Assembly (NCBI GenBank): GCA_002179805.1
Contig: NAVB01000037.1
Span: forward strand, 1-64,000
Length of the DNA: 64,000 nt
Source: Acanthamoeba lenticulata
Taxonomy: Eukaryota > Discosea > Longamoebia > Acanthamoebidae
Direction of reading: 5' to 3'
Position numbers and translations under genes: made by a program. This document shows, in pieces, positions 45,301 to 53,936 of the stretch (its first letter is position 1; each line of letters begins with the position of its first letter). Under the pieces are notes generated by a model. It worked only from the letters and a program-made list of their open reading frames with translations, did not search any database and was not told the origin of the DNA.

Positions 45301-47216
45301 CAGCTGTTGGCGCCGGGCGCGAGAACAGGCAGCGCCGAGGCCGGGTCCGAGTCCTCAAAGTCAGCCAGCGTGGCCTCGAGCGCGGCCGCGTCAGGCAGCA
45401 TGCGGTTGCCCGCCACATTGACCATTCCGCCGGCAAGCACGCCTGCCGAGCCCTGGAGCGAGAAGAGCATCCACATGGCCAGGCTGTAGGGCGCGGCCTG
45501 CGCGGCCTGCGGAACGTTCATGTCGTCGACGGCCACGGTGCGGCCGGGGTTGAGCGTGGCCACGGTCAGGTTGACCACGGGCCCGCTGCCTACCATGGCC
45601 GCAAAGGTGCTGTTGAGCCCGGCCAGCATGCGCGTGTAGTGCTCGGTCACGGCGCTCTCGGCGGTCTGATAGACCACGACGATAGGCCGGTCGGGCAGGT
45701 GGGCGGCGAGGTCCGGGTTGAGTGCCTTCACTCGCGGGTCTGCCCACGTGGAGACCTCGCCGATGAGGATGCCCGTGAGCAGGCCGGCGTCAAACACCAG
45801 CGGGGAGAGGCCCACGAGCTCGGGCACGTTGTAGATGGGACCCACGGCGCCGATGAATGTCGTCACGAGGCGCACGTCGGACATGGCCGCCACCTGGGCG
45901 GCGCTGGGCGGGGCCGTGGCCAGGGAGAAGTCGACCTGCTTGCCGGCCAGGGCCTGGATCGATTCCGACGTCGTGCCCGAGTAGAACTTGAACGTGTAGC
46001 TGCCCGAAGCATACGAGTAGGACATGCGCTGGAAGATGGCCGACGGCGACTCGCCCATGGCCAGAATGTAGGTATCTGTCAAGGCCAGGCTGCCGCCGCA
46101 GCGGGCGGCGCTGAGCGAGTTGACCGCAGTGTAGGCCCACGAGAAGGGGATCGGCACGTAGCCGCCAGCCACGATGGCCTCCTGCGCACCGCCGTTGACT
46201 TGCATCCACACGAGCAACCGCAGGAACTCCTCAGGGTAGGAGCAGTCGGCCGTGCCAAAGGCCTGCACGGTGCCGCGGCCGGTGCTGTTGAGGTCGACGA
46301 CGACCCAGCCAGTGGCGGCGATGGGCCAATACATGAGCGGCGGCTCCGGGTAGTAATAGCCGCCGGTCGAGGGGTCGGCGTAGAAGATGGATCCGTCGAT
46401 GTAGATGGCGGCGAACGACTCCATCGTGTTGGAGACAAACTCGGACGCGCTCGAGTAGACGCCGCCCGAGGAGTCGACCATGGTGGCCGCCGTGGCCGGG
46501 CTGATTTGAGCGCCCACGACAAACGACAGCGTGCCTTCCGGGGCCGAGGCCATGAGCCAGCTGGCGCGGTCGCTCTCGGCGGTGCGCCGGACGCGGTTGC
46601 CCAGAGGCAGCATGGAGACGTTGTGCTGCGCCACTTGATAGGCTTCGCCAAAAGGCTGGCTGTAGAGGGCGATGTTGTACAAGAAGACCGACATGACGTC
46701 GTCCTCGTCCGACGCGGGAATGCCAAGCAGGATATCACCAGCGACGCCCGCGCACTCGGGGTTGAGGGCGACAAGGCGCGCGTCGTCCCAGGTACTGACG
46801 TTGCCGTACCAGATGCGGCCCAGCAAGTCGAGCGTGACTTTGAGCGAAGCCAGGCCGGGGCAGGGGAGGTTATTGTGGATGGGCACGAGCGCTGCGCCGC
46901 CCAGAGGAGAGGCCAGAGTGTTGTTGAGTCGGTCGGAAATGACGAGAAGCGAGTGCGTGACCGTGAAATCCAGGAGGCCTTTGTCATAGTCGAGCAGCGA
47001 CTGGCGAATGCTGGACGAAGGCGTAAACGAAACGCTCACGTCATCGCGTAGGCTGCGGTAGGCCGAAGCCAGGTTATTGAAGACGGGGCTTAGCGCTGCG
47101 TTGCCCGAGCCGACGATGCTCACGCTGACGCCGGTGGAAGCGCCGCTGCCTTGGCAGGTCGCTACGCAGAGCAACAACACGCTCGCGATAAGACAAAGAA
47201 CGAGCGAGCCCTTCAT
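42363..47216 (-). CDS. receptor protein: tandem PstS-like ectodomains, EGF, TM, TKL kinase, cyclase-like domain, second TKL kinase
   Basis: Intronless, 1617 residues. Signal peptide about 1-23. Two PstS-type periplasmic-binding-like domains (about 25-370 and 375-700), each with the (I/L)-x-x-G-x-(V/I)-STW-(D/A)D signature: YGNVSTWDD and IGEVSTWAD. An EGF-like loop follows (CSNHGTCVSGACVC), then TM (about 760-790). Kinase 1 (about 805-1070): GAGGYGQVY, AVKML, HCDLKSMNLLL, DFGLTRA, APE. A class III cyclase-like domain (about 1130-1285): CAVVVSDVVHAN, RMGVHYGAVKTVSR, RYVGEAVDVALAL. Kinase 2 (about 1349-1610): GTGSYGFVTKG, HRDLKPSNVLI, DFGLARV. It is probably a surface or endosomal phosphate or ligand sensor of the tyrosine-kinase-like group. 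Kinase 1 has HCD in place of HRD; the cyclase lacks the second metal Asp (GD becomes GQ). Confidence 0.92.
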   Translation of the reverse strand: MKGSLVLCLIASVLLLCVATCQGSGASTGVSVSIVGSGNAALSPVFNNLASAYRSLRDDVSVSFTPSSSIRQSLLDYDKGLLDFTVTHSLLVISDRLNNTLASPLGGAALVPIHNNLPCPGLASLKVTLDLLGRIWYGNVSTWDDARLVALNPECAGVAGDILLGIPASDEDDVMSVFLYNIALYSQPFGEAYQVAQHNVSMLPLGNRVRRTAESDRASWLMASAPEGTLSFVVGAQISPATAATMVDSSGGVYSSASEFVSNTMESFAAIYIDGSIFYADPSTGGYYYPEPPLMYWPIAATGWVVVDLNSTGRGTVQAFGTADCSYPEEFLRLLVWMQVNGGAQEAIVAGGYVPIPFSWAYTAVNSLSAARCGGSLALTDTYILAMGESPSAIFQRMSYSYASGSYTFKFYSGTTSESIQALAGKQVDFSLATAPPSAAQVAAMSDVRLVTTFIGAVGPIYNVPELVGLSPLVFDAGLLTGILIGEVSTWADPRVKALNPDLAAHLPDRPIVVVYQTAESAVTEHYTRMLAGLNSTFAAMVGSGPVVNLTVATLNPGRTVAVDDMNVPQAAQAAPYSLAMWMLFSLQGSAGVLAGGMVNVAGNRMLPDAAALEATLADFEDSDPASALPVLAPGANSWPVAMYDHFMVRTRAMADPAKARALVDWIYWALTSPVADQVARESYVLMVGGNDKFMRRALQVLVNTTVADVHVSSIYPCVGPDYTVCSNHGTCVSGACVCPSPWEGEYCQTDTSRGSSGLDGGVIAIAVVLPVLGVVACLCLAALAVAALIAFRRSRRGPEDWEIDIDEIELGPLLGAGGYGQVYRATWKGTDVAVKMLSTAAEGHTASVNSFRSEVAVMTALRHPNVVLFMAACTKPPRMAIVMEYMSLGSLYDLLHNELVPDLPLGMQAKLVYQASKGMHFLHSSGIVHCDLKSMNLLLDAKWNLKVADFGLTRAKSERARQDMNALAGTVQWMAPEVLNMEPGIDHMAADVYAFGVILWETLTRDQPYAGLSPAAIAVGVIRDDLRPALPSLESLGSVEANYVQLVTDCWATAPTSRPSFGVIMHRLADIVSHNSGGSGSGSSSSSSYNMSTRTTGETDSQSSFSTVTRTTATDSSSSVGLGKADIIRAPASPSTAAPCAVVVSDVVHANVLWENDPEAAHRALGEHNALLRELARQHQGYESRLADGMLEGQGTFCMLFERPASAVAWCSAVQAGMASKPISVRMGVHYGAVKTVSRQTLTRRYRYVGEAVDVALALAGAASGGQVLTSRALVSAVSNNSSNDGSPPQFKPCATETDIETFALACAIKHEDHEASASDSSSAAGPSDVSARLLGSANLCRMVINFDEITLGEQIGTGSYGFVTKGQWKGIQVAVKRLAKQTMSERAMLAFRAEIGVLSNMSHPNIVLFIGACLQSPNLAIITELVPNGNLHALLADTHRAIPLQVRMRLVLDVARGLDYLHTAFDKPILHRDLKPSNVLIDGESQRTWTAKLADFGLARVREDMATMTRCGSPHWTAPEIFEGSRYDEKADVYSLGILMWQALTRKCPYGESRGYNFVTIGVEVVGGRRPDMPSDCPPEYSKLIQKAWHHKPAKRPTASSLAQSLSSILDHHIV

Positions 47217-47710
47217 CGCGGCCCTTGTTGACCGTTGTGCGTGGTGTGATTGTACGACTAAAATGCGTTGCTTGAGCCGGGTAGCCTGGTACTCCGGCGA
47301 TGTGCGATTGGTTCTTCAACTAAGAATTTGATTCGTTCCAAATCATAACGACGAGCCCGATTGACCACCAAACCAATAGTGCCTCATGGTCCCGGTTGTG
47401 ACGCATGCGTGATTCCAGGTGAACGAGAGTGGGCCCAGAAGCAAAACCAACTATGGAAACTTCGGGCAAGTAGCCCTGGGCAGCTGCAAGCGCAAAGCCA
47501 CCATCGCTCAAGGCTTTAATACCGGCCAATGGAACACCAGGAGTTATTTAAGGGGATGTTGCTTGCGGTTACGGGTTACACCTTCCCCGCGTGTTTGGTA
47601 GGTAGACCGATTGGTCTCAATTGTTGGTTCCATGCATCGCTCTGTGAATTTGTGTTGCAACGCCCCTGTGGACTCGATGAATAACGCGCAGCGACCAACC
47701 GGACAGAGCA
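47217..47710. other. divergent intergenic region
   Basis: This DNA separates the receptor gene (minus) and the carboxylesterase (plus). Frames here are short and without family motifs. The part next to 47711 holds the TATA box of the carboxylesterase. Confidence 0.5.
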
Positions 47711-47717
47711 TATAAAA
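47711..47717 (+). promoter_or_regulatory. TATA box of the carboxylesterase gene
   Basis: TATAAAA at 47711-47717, about 109 bases upstream of the start codon at 47820. The intervening leader is A/C-rich (ACTACTACTAACTG), as in the cupin leader. Confidence 0.65.
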
Positions 47718-47819
47718 GGGTGGGCACATCGCCCAACAATCAACAACACTTTTATCAACCACCTACTACTACTAACTGTACTTTATCAAAACCTCAACCT
47801 CACCTTCCATTGAGATCGA

Positions 47820-49586
47820 ATGTCGCGGCACATCCTCTTCCTGCTGGCGACCGTGCTTGTCCTTGTGGCTGCGGTCACCGCCACCGGCAACATCGGCACT
47901 GTGGCTCAGACGGCCAACGGCCCTGTGAAGGGCGTGCTTCAGTATGTCGATGGCAAGCCGATCGTCGTCTACCGCGGCATTCCCTTTGCCGAGCCGCCCG
48001 TGGGCAACCTGCGCTGGAAGGCGCCCGTGCCGTTGAACCGCACGTGGACGACGCCGTTCGCGGCTACGGCCTATGGCCCAATGTGTCCGCAAACGCCCGT
48101 CTCGACCGACCCCACGGTCATGTCCGAGGACTGCCTGCGCATCAATGTGTGGGCGCCTGTGCCGCGCACGCCCTTTGAGACCTTCCCTGTAGTCCAGTGG
48201 ATCCACGGCGGCGCGTTCGTGTCGGGCGCGCCCGAGGCCTTTGGCGTGGGCAACTTCAGTCGGTTCGCCGTTAAGCACCGCGTCATCGTCGTGGCCGCGA
48301 GCTATCGCGTGTCGGCCTTTGGCTTCTTCTCGTCGGCGCTCTTGGGCGCTTCGCAGCCCGAAGCCCGCGGCGTCTATGGCCTGCTTGACCAGCGTCTCGC
48401 CCTCAAGTGGACCCAGAACAACATCGCCCACTTCGATGGTCGGCCTAACGAGGTCACCATCTACGGCCAGTCGGCGGGCGGCATCAGCGTCTCGCTGCAC
48501 AGCATCACGCCGCTCAACGACGCCGACAAGAAGCCGCTTTTTAAGCGCGCCATCGCGTCGAGCGGCTACGCCGATGTGCTGCCGCTGACCAACAATACTG
48601 CCGACACCAACCTTCTGGCGGCGCTCAACTGTTCCACGGTCGAGTGCCTCTACGCCGCCCCCATGGAGGCCATCGCGGCCGCTGCCGGCGGCGGCTTCCT
48701 TTCCTTCCAGCCCACCGTGGGCGGCAATACTTTCTTGCCTGAGCAGCCTGTCACCCTCATGGCTGACCGTGCGCTCCACTGCAAGCGCCGAGCTGACCGC
48801 GGCAAGTCGTGCAACATCTTCATGCCTGAGATCTTTGTGCAGGGCTTCGCGGCCAACGAGGGCACATTCTTGCTCTTCGACCTCTTCCCGGCGCTCACCG
48901 CGGCGAGCCCCGTGAACCCGGCCATCACGCAAGACCTCGTCGATTACATCAACCTCAACATCGGCAACTACACGCCCGAGTTCTACTACGGCCAGCTAGC
49001 GCCTATCTACTCCTCGACCTACAACCCGAGCCAAGTGCTCTTCCCTGGCAATACGCTCATCCAGCAGACCGACGACGTCATGGCTTGCAATGTCCGGCGC
49101 AACCTCTACTACATGTCGCTGGCCACCAAGGCCTACGGCTGGTACTTTGACTCGGCCCCGGCCAGCGCGGTCTACCCGCCTTGGGTCGACGTCTTCCACG
49201 AGAGCGACGTCTTCTTCGTGGCCAACCGCGCCGACGGCACGTGGGTCACCTCGCTGACCGACAGCCAGACCGACCTGGCCGAGGACATGGGCGTCTACTG
49301 GAACAGCATCGCCGAGTACGGCTCGCTCAGCCCGAACCTGCTCAACGGGCTCTTCCTGCTCCCCTCGTGGAAGCCCTTCGAAGGCCCTCTGGACGGCAAT
49401 GGCCCGTCGGTTATGCACTGGACCGCGGCTGGCGAAGGCAAGGGAGCCCAGAAGTCGATCCGCTTCAACTCGATTGTCTCGGCTGACGGCGGCACCTACC
49501 AGTACGCACAGCGCTGCAACGTGGTCGACCCAATCCGCGCCGCCTACTACGACACACCCGCCCTTGACACCGCCACTTATCGCTAA
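47820..49586 (+). CDS. secreted type-B carboxylesterase
   Basis: Intronless, 588 residues. Signal peptide MSRHILFLLATVLVLVAAVTA. Typical carboxylesterase/cholinesterase motifs: YRGIPFAEPPVGNLRWKAP, the EDCLRINVWAP block, GGAFVSGAPE (oxyanion hole), nucleophile Ser in TIYGQSAGGISVSLH, Glu in GFAANEGTF, and His in WVDVFHESDVFFV. Catalytic triad residues are therefore all present. It cleaves carboxylic esters outside the cell or in a lysosome-like compartment. No TM or GPI tail follows; it ends PALDTATYR. A partial second member begins at 63890, showing a family in this genome. Confidence 0.93.
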   Translation: MSRHILFLLATVLVLVAAVTATGNIGTVAQTANGPVKGVLQYVDGKPIVVYRGIPFAEPPVGNLRWKAPVPLNRTWTTPFAATAYGPMCPQTPVSTDPTVMSEDCLRINVWAPVPRTPFETFPVVQWIHGGAFVSGAPEAFGVGNFSRFAVKHRVIVVAASYRVSAFGFFSSALLGASQPEARGVYGLLDQRLALKWTQNNIAHFDGRPNEVTIYGQSAGGISVSLHSITPLNDADKKPLFKRAIASSGYADVLPLTNNTADTNLLAALNCSTVECLYAAPMEAIAAAAGGGFLSFQPTVGGNTFLPEQPVTLMADRALHCKRRADRGKSCNIFMPEIFVQGFAANEGTFLLFDLFPALTAASPVNPAITQDLVDYINLNIGNYTPEFYYGQLAPIYSSTYNPSQVLFPGNTLIQQTDDVMACNVRRNLYYMSLATKAYGWYFDSAPASAVYPPWVDVFHESDVFFVANRADGTWVTSLTDSQTDLAEDMGVYWNSIAEYGSLSPNLLNGLFLLPSWKPFEGPLDGNGPSVMHWTAAGEGKGAQKSIRFNSIVSADGGTYQYAQRCNVVDPIRAAYYDTPALDTATYR

Positions 49587-49731
49587 TCCATCCGCCACTT
49601 ACCGCTGGTCCTGTGGCCCGATGAAGTAAAGAAGTGAACCTACAAAGTGGTCTGTATGTTTATCATGTAGTAACTTTGTTTGGGTGTACAATTTATATTA
49701 TTGAGATTAAAACATTGTATTGCATGAACAG
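49587..49731. other. 3' flank of the carboxylesterase and spacer before tRNA-Ser
   Basis: AT-rich in its second half (49675-49725). No gene or repeat is visible. Confidence 0.4.
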
Positions 49732-49813
49732 GACGTTGTGGCCGAGTGGTTAAGGTGCCTCGCTGCTAACGAGGTGGGGTTTCCCCGCGCAGGTTCGAAT
49801 CCTGCCAACGTCG
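49732..49813 (+). tRNA. tRNA-Ser (anticodon GCU)
   Basis: 82 nt, type II. Acceptor GACGTTG pairs with CAACGTC, discriminator G; D arm TGGCCGAGTGGTTAAGG, anticodon loop CTGCTAA giving GCU, a variable arm TGGGGTTTCCCC and T arm CAGGTTCGAATCCTG. No intron. Confidence 0.95.
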
Positions 49814-49965
49814 ATCCGCTCTTTTGATTGCCTTCTAAACCTTACCATTTTACATAAAAACTTCTACACCATGGCCTGCACAACAGTAAAGCTTGATAGT
49901 GTAAAACTAATATCCATATCTATGGTGCTCACTAAATGAAGTCTGCTTCCAATTCAAATAACACA

Positions 49966-50036
49966 GCGCCGTTGGTCCAGTGGTAGGATCGCCGCCTCCC
50001 ACGCGGCGGGCCCGGGTTCAATTCCCGGACGGCGCA
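49966..50036 (+). tRNA. tRNA-Gly (anticodon CCC)
   Basis: 71 nt. Acceptor GCGCCGT pairs with ACGGCGC, discriminator A; D arm TGGTCCAGTGG as in the tRNA-Gly(GCC) of this window, anticodon loop CTCCCAC giving CCC, T arm GGGTTCAATTCCC. A run of T's follows at once (50039-50045), a normal RNA polymerase III terminator. Confidence 0.95.
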
Positions 50037-50593
50037 TATTTTTTTGCAAGTTGAGATGGGTACTCTTAAGTCAAAGTTTTGTGTAAATTTGAGTTACTTG
50101 AAGTCCCGAACGACCTGCATCCATCTTGCGTGGTAGGTTGGCCCTGTCCCTCTTTCTTCCGGACGTCGAACACGCCGAAAAGAACGACTCACCGCTCCGC
50201 TGGCGAAAGCCCGAAACACCAGGCCAATTTTATTTTATTCCCTCTGCGGCCACCACTCGTATTTGAAGAGGAGAGAGGATGAACGCACCCAGCGGCTGGA
50301 AGAACGCCAGTGGAGGTGGGGGTGAAACCGCGAGCAGTGACTTGCCTCTCGGACCAATAGAAGAAGACGATAATCGTACGAAACTTAATCATCAAGAAGG
50401 TGATTCGGTCTCGGCGTGCGCAGCATCCTACCCACCTGGAGGGGGCCATCAGGGAGGGGCGCCCCCTGCCTTCTTCTCGCGCAGCGCACGCCAGGCCAAT
50501 TCCCTCCCCACCGGCCCCGTGGCCCTCCCGCTTCTGCGCAACACAAAAGCCACGACCTCATTTCCGTCCTTCAAGCCCCGCACAGCCGCATCG
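50037..50593 (+). other. leader or N-terminal extension of the BAR-like/SH3BGRL gene
   Basis: The first 10 bases hold the poly-T terminator of tRNA-Gly(CCC). From 50279 an open frame in phase with the next gene begins MNAPSGWKNASG; it is Gly/Ser/Pro-rich and could be an N-terminal extension or simply leader. I place the coding start at 50594, so the role of this stretch remains open. Confidence 0.4.
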
Positions 50594-53577
50594 ATGATGG
50601 AGTCCGAGCGGGTGGAGAGCAGCTCCCGCCACAGCGGCGAGCTGCGCAGGGTGGAGAGCGAGCGTTCTCTGGCGGTCGCTGACGGCGACGACGCCGGCCA
50701 CGGCTCCGCCGTGCGAAAGGCTCGTGGCGGCAGCAACGGCGCCGAGAGCGGCGGCGAGGGCTCCCTCCAGTCGAGCCCGAGTTCGAGCGACCTGGTGGGC
50801 GAGGAAGAGTGCGTCCTCTTGCTGTGCACTCTGAAGAGTTGTATTGAGGGGTCCCAGCGTATGTGTTCTGACGCTGATGGGCTCGTTCGTGTGGGGCTGC
50901 AGGCTTGTACGGCGGAGCATGGACGCGCAGATGACCCGCAACATGCTCGATACGCAACTCAACGATCAGTTCCATGTACGCCTCGAGAGCCCTTCACTTC
51001 TTGCTTGTTTGCATTTTTTTAATGTTGCGGCCGATTCCAGGTGCTGAAGAAGAACTCAATGGCCTACGTCTCCTTCTTCAAGAGCGCCCAAAAATACTCG
51101 GAGTCCTTGCAGGGTACGACCCCTAGTGTGATGTGGGCGTGAGTACCTGCCCTCAGCTGAGCGTCCCTCCCCTAGAATCGGCCGAGGTAGGGAACGACAT
51201 GAGCCAGGCCATGATCAAGATGACCAAGACCGCACCCAACTCCGAAGAAGACTGTGCGTTGTCCTGTTGGCTTTTTCTGCGTTCTTTGATTCCAGGAGTA
51301 ATTTTACGATTTGTGGTTTGTCTCCGGTGCTTCAGCCGCACTCATCGAGTCTATGGCGATGAGCTGGGGTGGTATGATGCAACTGCAGCAGCATTCGTTG
51401 GTAGCCTCTCCTCTTCCTTTGATCAGTATTTATATTTATATTCATATTCATTTTTTTGTAAATTTATTATTTTAAGAATGCTCACGGAGATGGCCTACAC
51501 AGCGACCACTGTTCACTGAAGAAGAGTTTGCGGAGAAGTTTCAGCTTTACGAGGGCGTCTCCGAGGTCGTGGTATGTGGCACGCCAGTTGGCCTGCTGTT
51601 GCTGCCCCACTTGTGCGCTGAGTTCTGTGCTTTGCACCGCTGCTCAGGCGCTCGAGAAAGAGTACAAGAAGCAGCATGCTGTGTACACACAACGGCTGAA
51701 AAAGTACGAGAAATCGATTCGCAAGGAGCGGACAAAGAAAGCCAAACAACACCAGGCCTCGCTAGTCTCCGATGTTCGTCGCCTCCCCCCCGGCTTCGCT
51801 TTCGTTCTTTGGCTGACTTAGGTTGGTGTGCAGAGCATCGACCGACAACTGCTTCAGACTGCTTTCGACGAATGGCGCGTACAAATGATGGAGGATCTCA
51901 TGGACTTGGAACGAACACGACAGGCCCGGTTCGCGTACGTCTTCTGGCAGAACCTCGAGCGCCAATTGGAGCATTACCGCACCTTCATCTCGCTCCTCGA
52001 GAAGGAGACCGAAAACTGGGCCAACCGCTTCCGCTCGGCTTCTGGTCCAGTACGCACCATCGTTCATGTCCATTTTCTTTCCTTTTTTATTTTCGTTTCC
52101 TTCAAGATTGCTGGCTGACCTCCGTGAAGAAGCCCAAAGGTGTGGTCGACCGCGAGCAGCGGAAGAGCAAGCACAGGTCGGCTAGCGAGCTCGTCCGGCC
52201 ACCGCCGCCGCTCTCAGCCTCCCCGGCCAAGGTAAGCAACGAACGCCGCCACCAGCGGTCCGAGTGAACAACCGAGCTGACCATGTGGCCGCGCAGGTGT
52301 CATTTGCCAGCTCGGCCGCCACCGTCGTAGGTGACGCGAGACGTAACGACACGGACAGCGATCCGCTCACGAGCGACAGCGACGGCGCAGATCCTTTTGA
52401 AGGCGAGGAGGCCGACGCCAGCGTGGCGGAGGGCGAGCTCGAGGAGCGCCGCCAGCAGCCTCCCAAGGCCAGCCAGCCGCCGAGGAAGCATACGGCGTCC
52501 GAGTACAAGCGGCCCAACCCGCGACGTCAGAGCACCATCTCGTTGGCCTCGCAGCTGCTCGACTGGTGCTTTGAGACCACGGACCCGACGGCGGCGATGC
52601 CAATCCCGAGGAAGCCCCCGAGCACGGCCCTCAAGTCCTCCCCGCTGGCCAGCCCCAAGCAGCAGCGCGCTGCTGCTGCTGCTGCGTCCACGCCAAACAA
52701 CAACAATTCTGGCAGCGCCTCGCCGCAGCGGCTGGACAGCACCGAGGCCCTCCTCGACTCCATCTTTGACTCGGACTCGGGCGTGGCCACATCGGCCTCG
52801 TCAGCGTCGCCGTCGCCGTCGCCGTCGCCTTCACCGTCCTCGTCACTGTCCTCTTCGTCCGAGTTTAGCACGAGGACCACGCGCGGAGGCAGTGTGTGGG
52901 AGATGCACAAGGAGGCGCCGCAGCCACAGCAGCCGCAGCCCGCGGGAGGCTCTCGAGTGCAGCTTCGGGCCGAGGCTGTGCAGTACCGACCGTCCGTAAG
53001 CGGCGGCAAGAGCCATCGCGTCTCGATCGGCAGCCGGCGGCGCGCGCCGGACGAGGCCACCTCGCCCAGGAGCGCCTCCGAGGCGCTCATCTCCGCATCA
53101 ACGACCACCGCCTCCACGCCACCGACGGCGCCTGAGAGCAGCGGACAGGCCACGGTGCGTGACGTCCTCGACCGCCCGCGTGCTTTTCATTTCGCTTACT
53201 TTTTTTACCAGGTTGAGCTCTACATTACGTCCAATCCGAGCGCGCTACCAGAGATCCTCAACGACCAGCGAGCCGTCAAGCTGCTGCTTCAGGACAAGAA
53301 GGTGAGGCTTCTTTCATGGGTGCAGTCCTGTTGCTCGATCTGGCACTGACTGTGCTTCTCTGTGCATGGAAACACATCACAGATTGCCTTCCGCGAGGTG
53401 GACGTGGACGCCGACCCGGAACAGCTGCTGGCGTTCATGCAGCGGAACGGCGGGCTCGACGCTCAGGTGCCACAATTGTACATAAACGACAAGTGCGTGG
53501 GCAACTGGCAGCAAGTGATGGAACTCGAGCAAAACGGCAAACTCGACTACCTCCTCTTGCACATGCCTCGCGAGTAA
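50594..53577 (+). CDS. BAR/IMD-like helical domain fused to a C-terminal SH3BGRL (glutaredoxin-fold) domain
   Basis: Starts MMESERVESSSRHSGELRRV at 50594 (an in-frame Met at 50279 is possible). A long helical region over eight or so exons: RRSMDAQMTRNMLDTQLND, YVSFFKSAQKYSESLQ, GVSEVVALEKEYKKQHAVYT, LKKYEKSIRKERTKKAKQ, TAFDEWRVQMMEDLMDLERT, WQNLERQLEHYRTF, ISLLEKETENWANRF. Spacing and length resemble a BAR or I-BAR dimer. A Ser/Pro-rich middle has AAA and SPSPSP runs. The last exons form an SH3BGRL domain: VELYITSNP, IAFREVDVDADPEQLLAFMQ and VPQLYINDKCVGNWQQVMEL, without the CxxC of glutaredoxins. It may bend membranes and bind actin-related partners; that is inference. The BAR assignment is by helix pattern only. 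Confidence 0.7.
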
Positions 53578-53936
53578 GGCAGGGACCAGAACAGACTCAT
53601 TCATGTTGACGTGCCAAGTCAGCATACTGTGCCTTTTTAGTATAACATTCCTGGCCTGTATCGCCAGCCTTCATGTTGGTCATTGGTGTGTTTACTCTCC
53701 CAAGTACTTAAGTACGCGCACGCCGCTAAAACACACGGCTATTGGTGGAAAAGAGAGTCAACTGTGGGTCAAACAGCGAACGGAAGTAGCTCCGGCCACT
53801 TCCTGGAGCTGGTTGAGCAAGCGTGCTGTTTGTGCGTGCCGCTGTCTATCGCCGTGTGTTGCTGCACACGCCGTCTTCAAGCCCGCAACCTTGCGCGATA
53901 GTACTGCTACTACGGGCTCTCTGGACTTGGCCCAGG
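53578..53936. other. intergenic region, nothing recognised
   Basis: Short frames only. The right part (53820-53936) is the leader and promoter of the transporter gene; no TATA box is visible. Confidence 0.4.

Noticed and set aside
44625..47051. 808-residue open frame on the plus strand, antisense to the receptor kinase
   Set aside because: It is the GC-rich shadow of an intronless gene with strong kinase and PstS motifs. The antisense protein is rich in Arg, His and Gly and shows no motif.
42363..47216. bacterial transfer of the PstS domain region
   Set aside because: The PstS part is fused in frame to EGF, TM and kinase domains in a eukaryotic receptor; composition is uniform. An ancient origin is possible but not visible here.
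47772..48932. 386-residue minus-strand open frame
   Set aside because: Antisense to the carboxylesterase with its complete catalytic triad.
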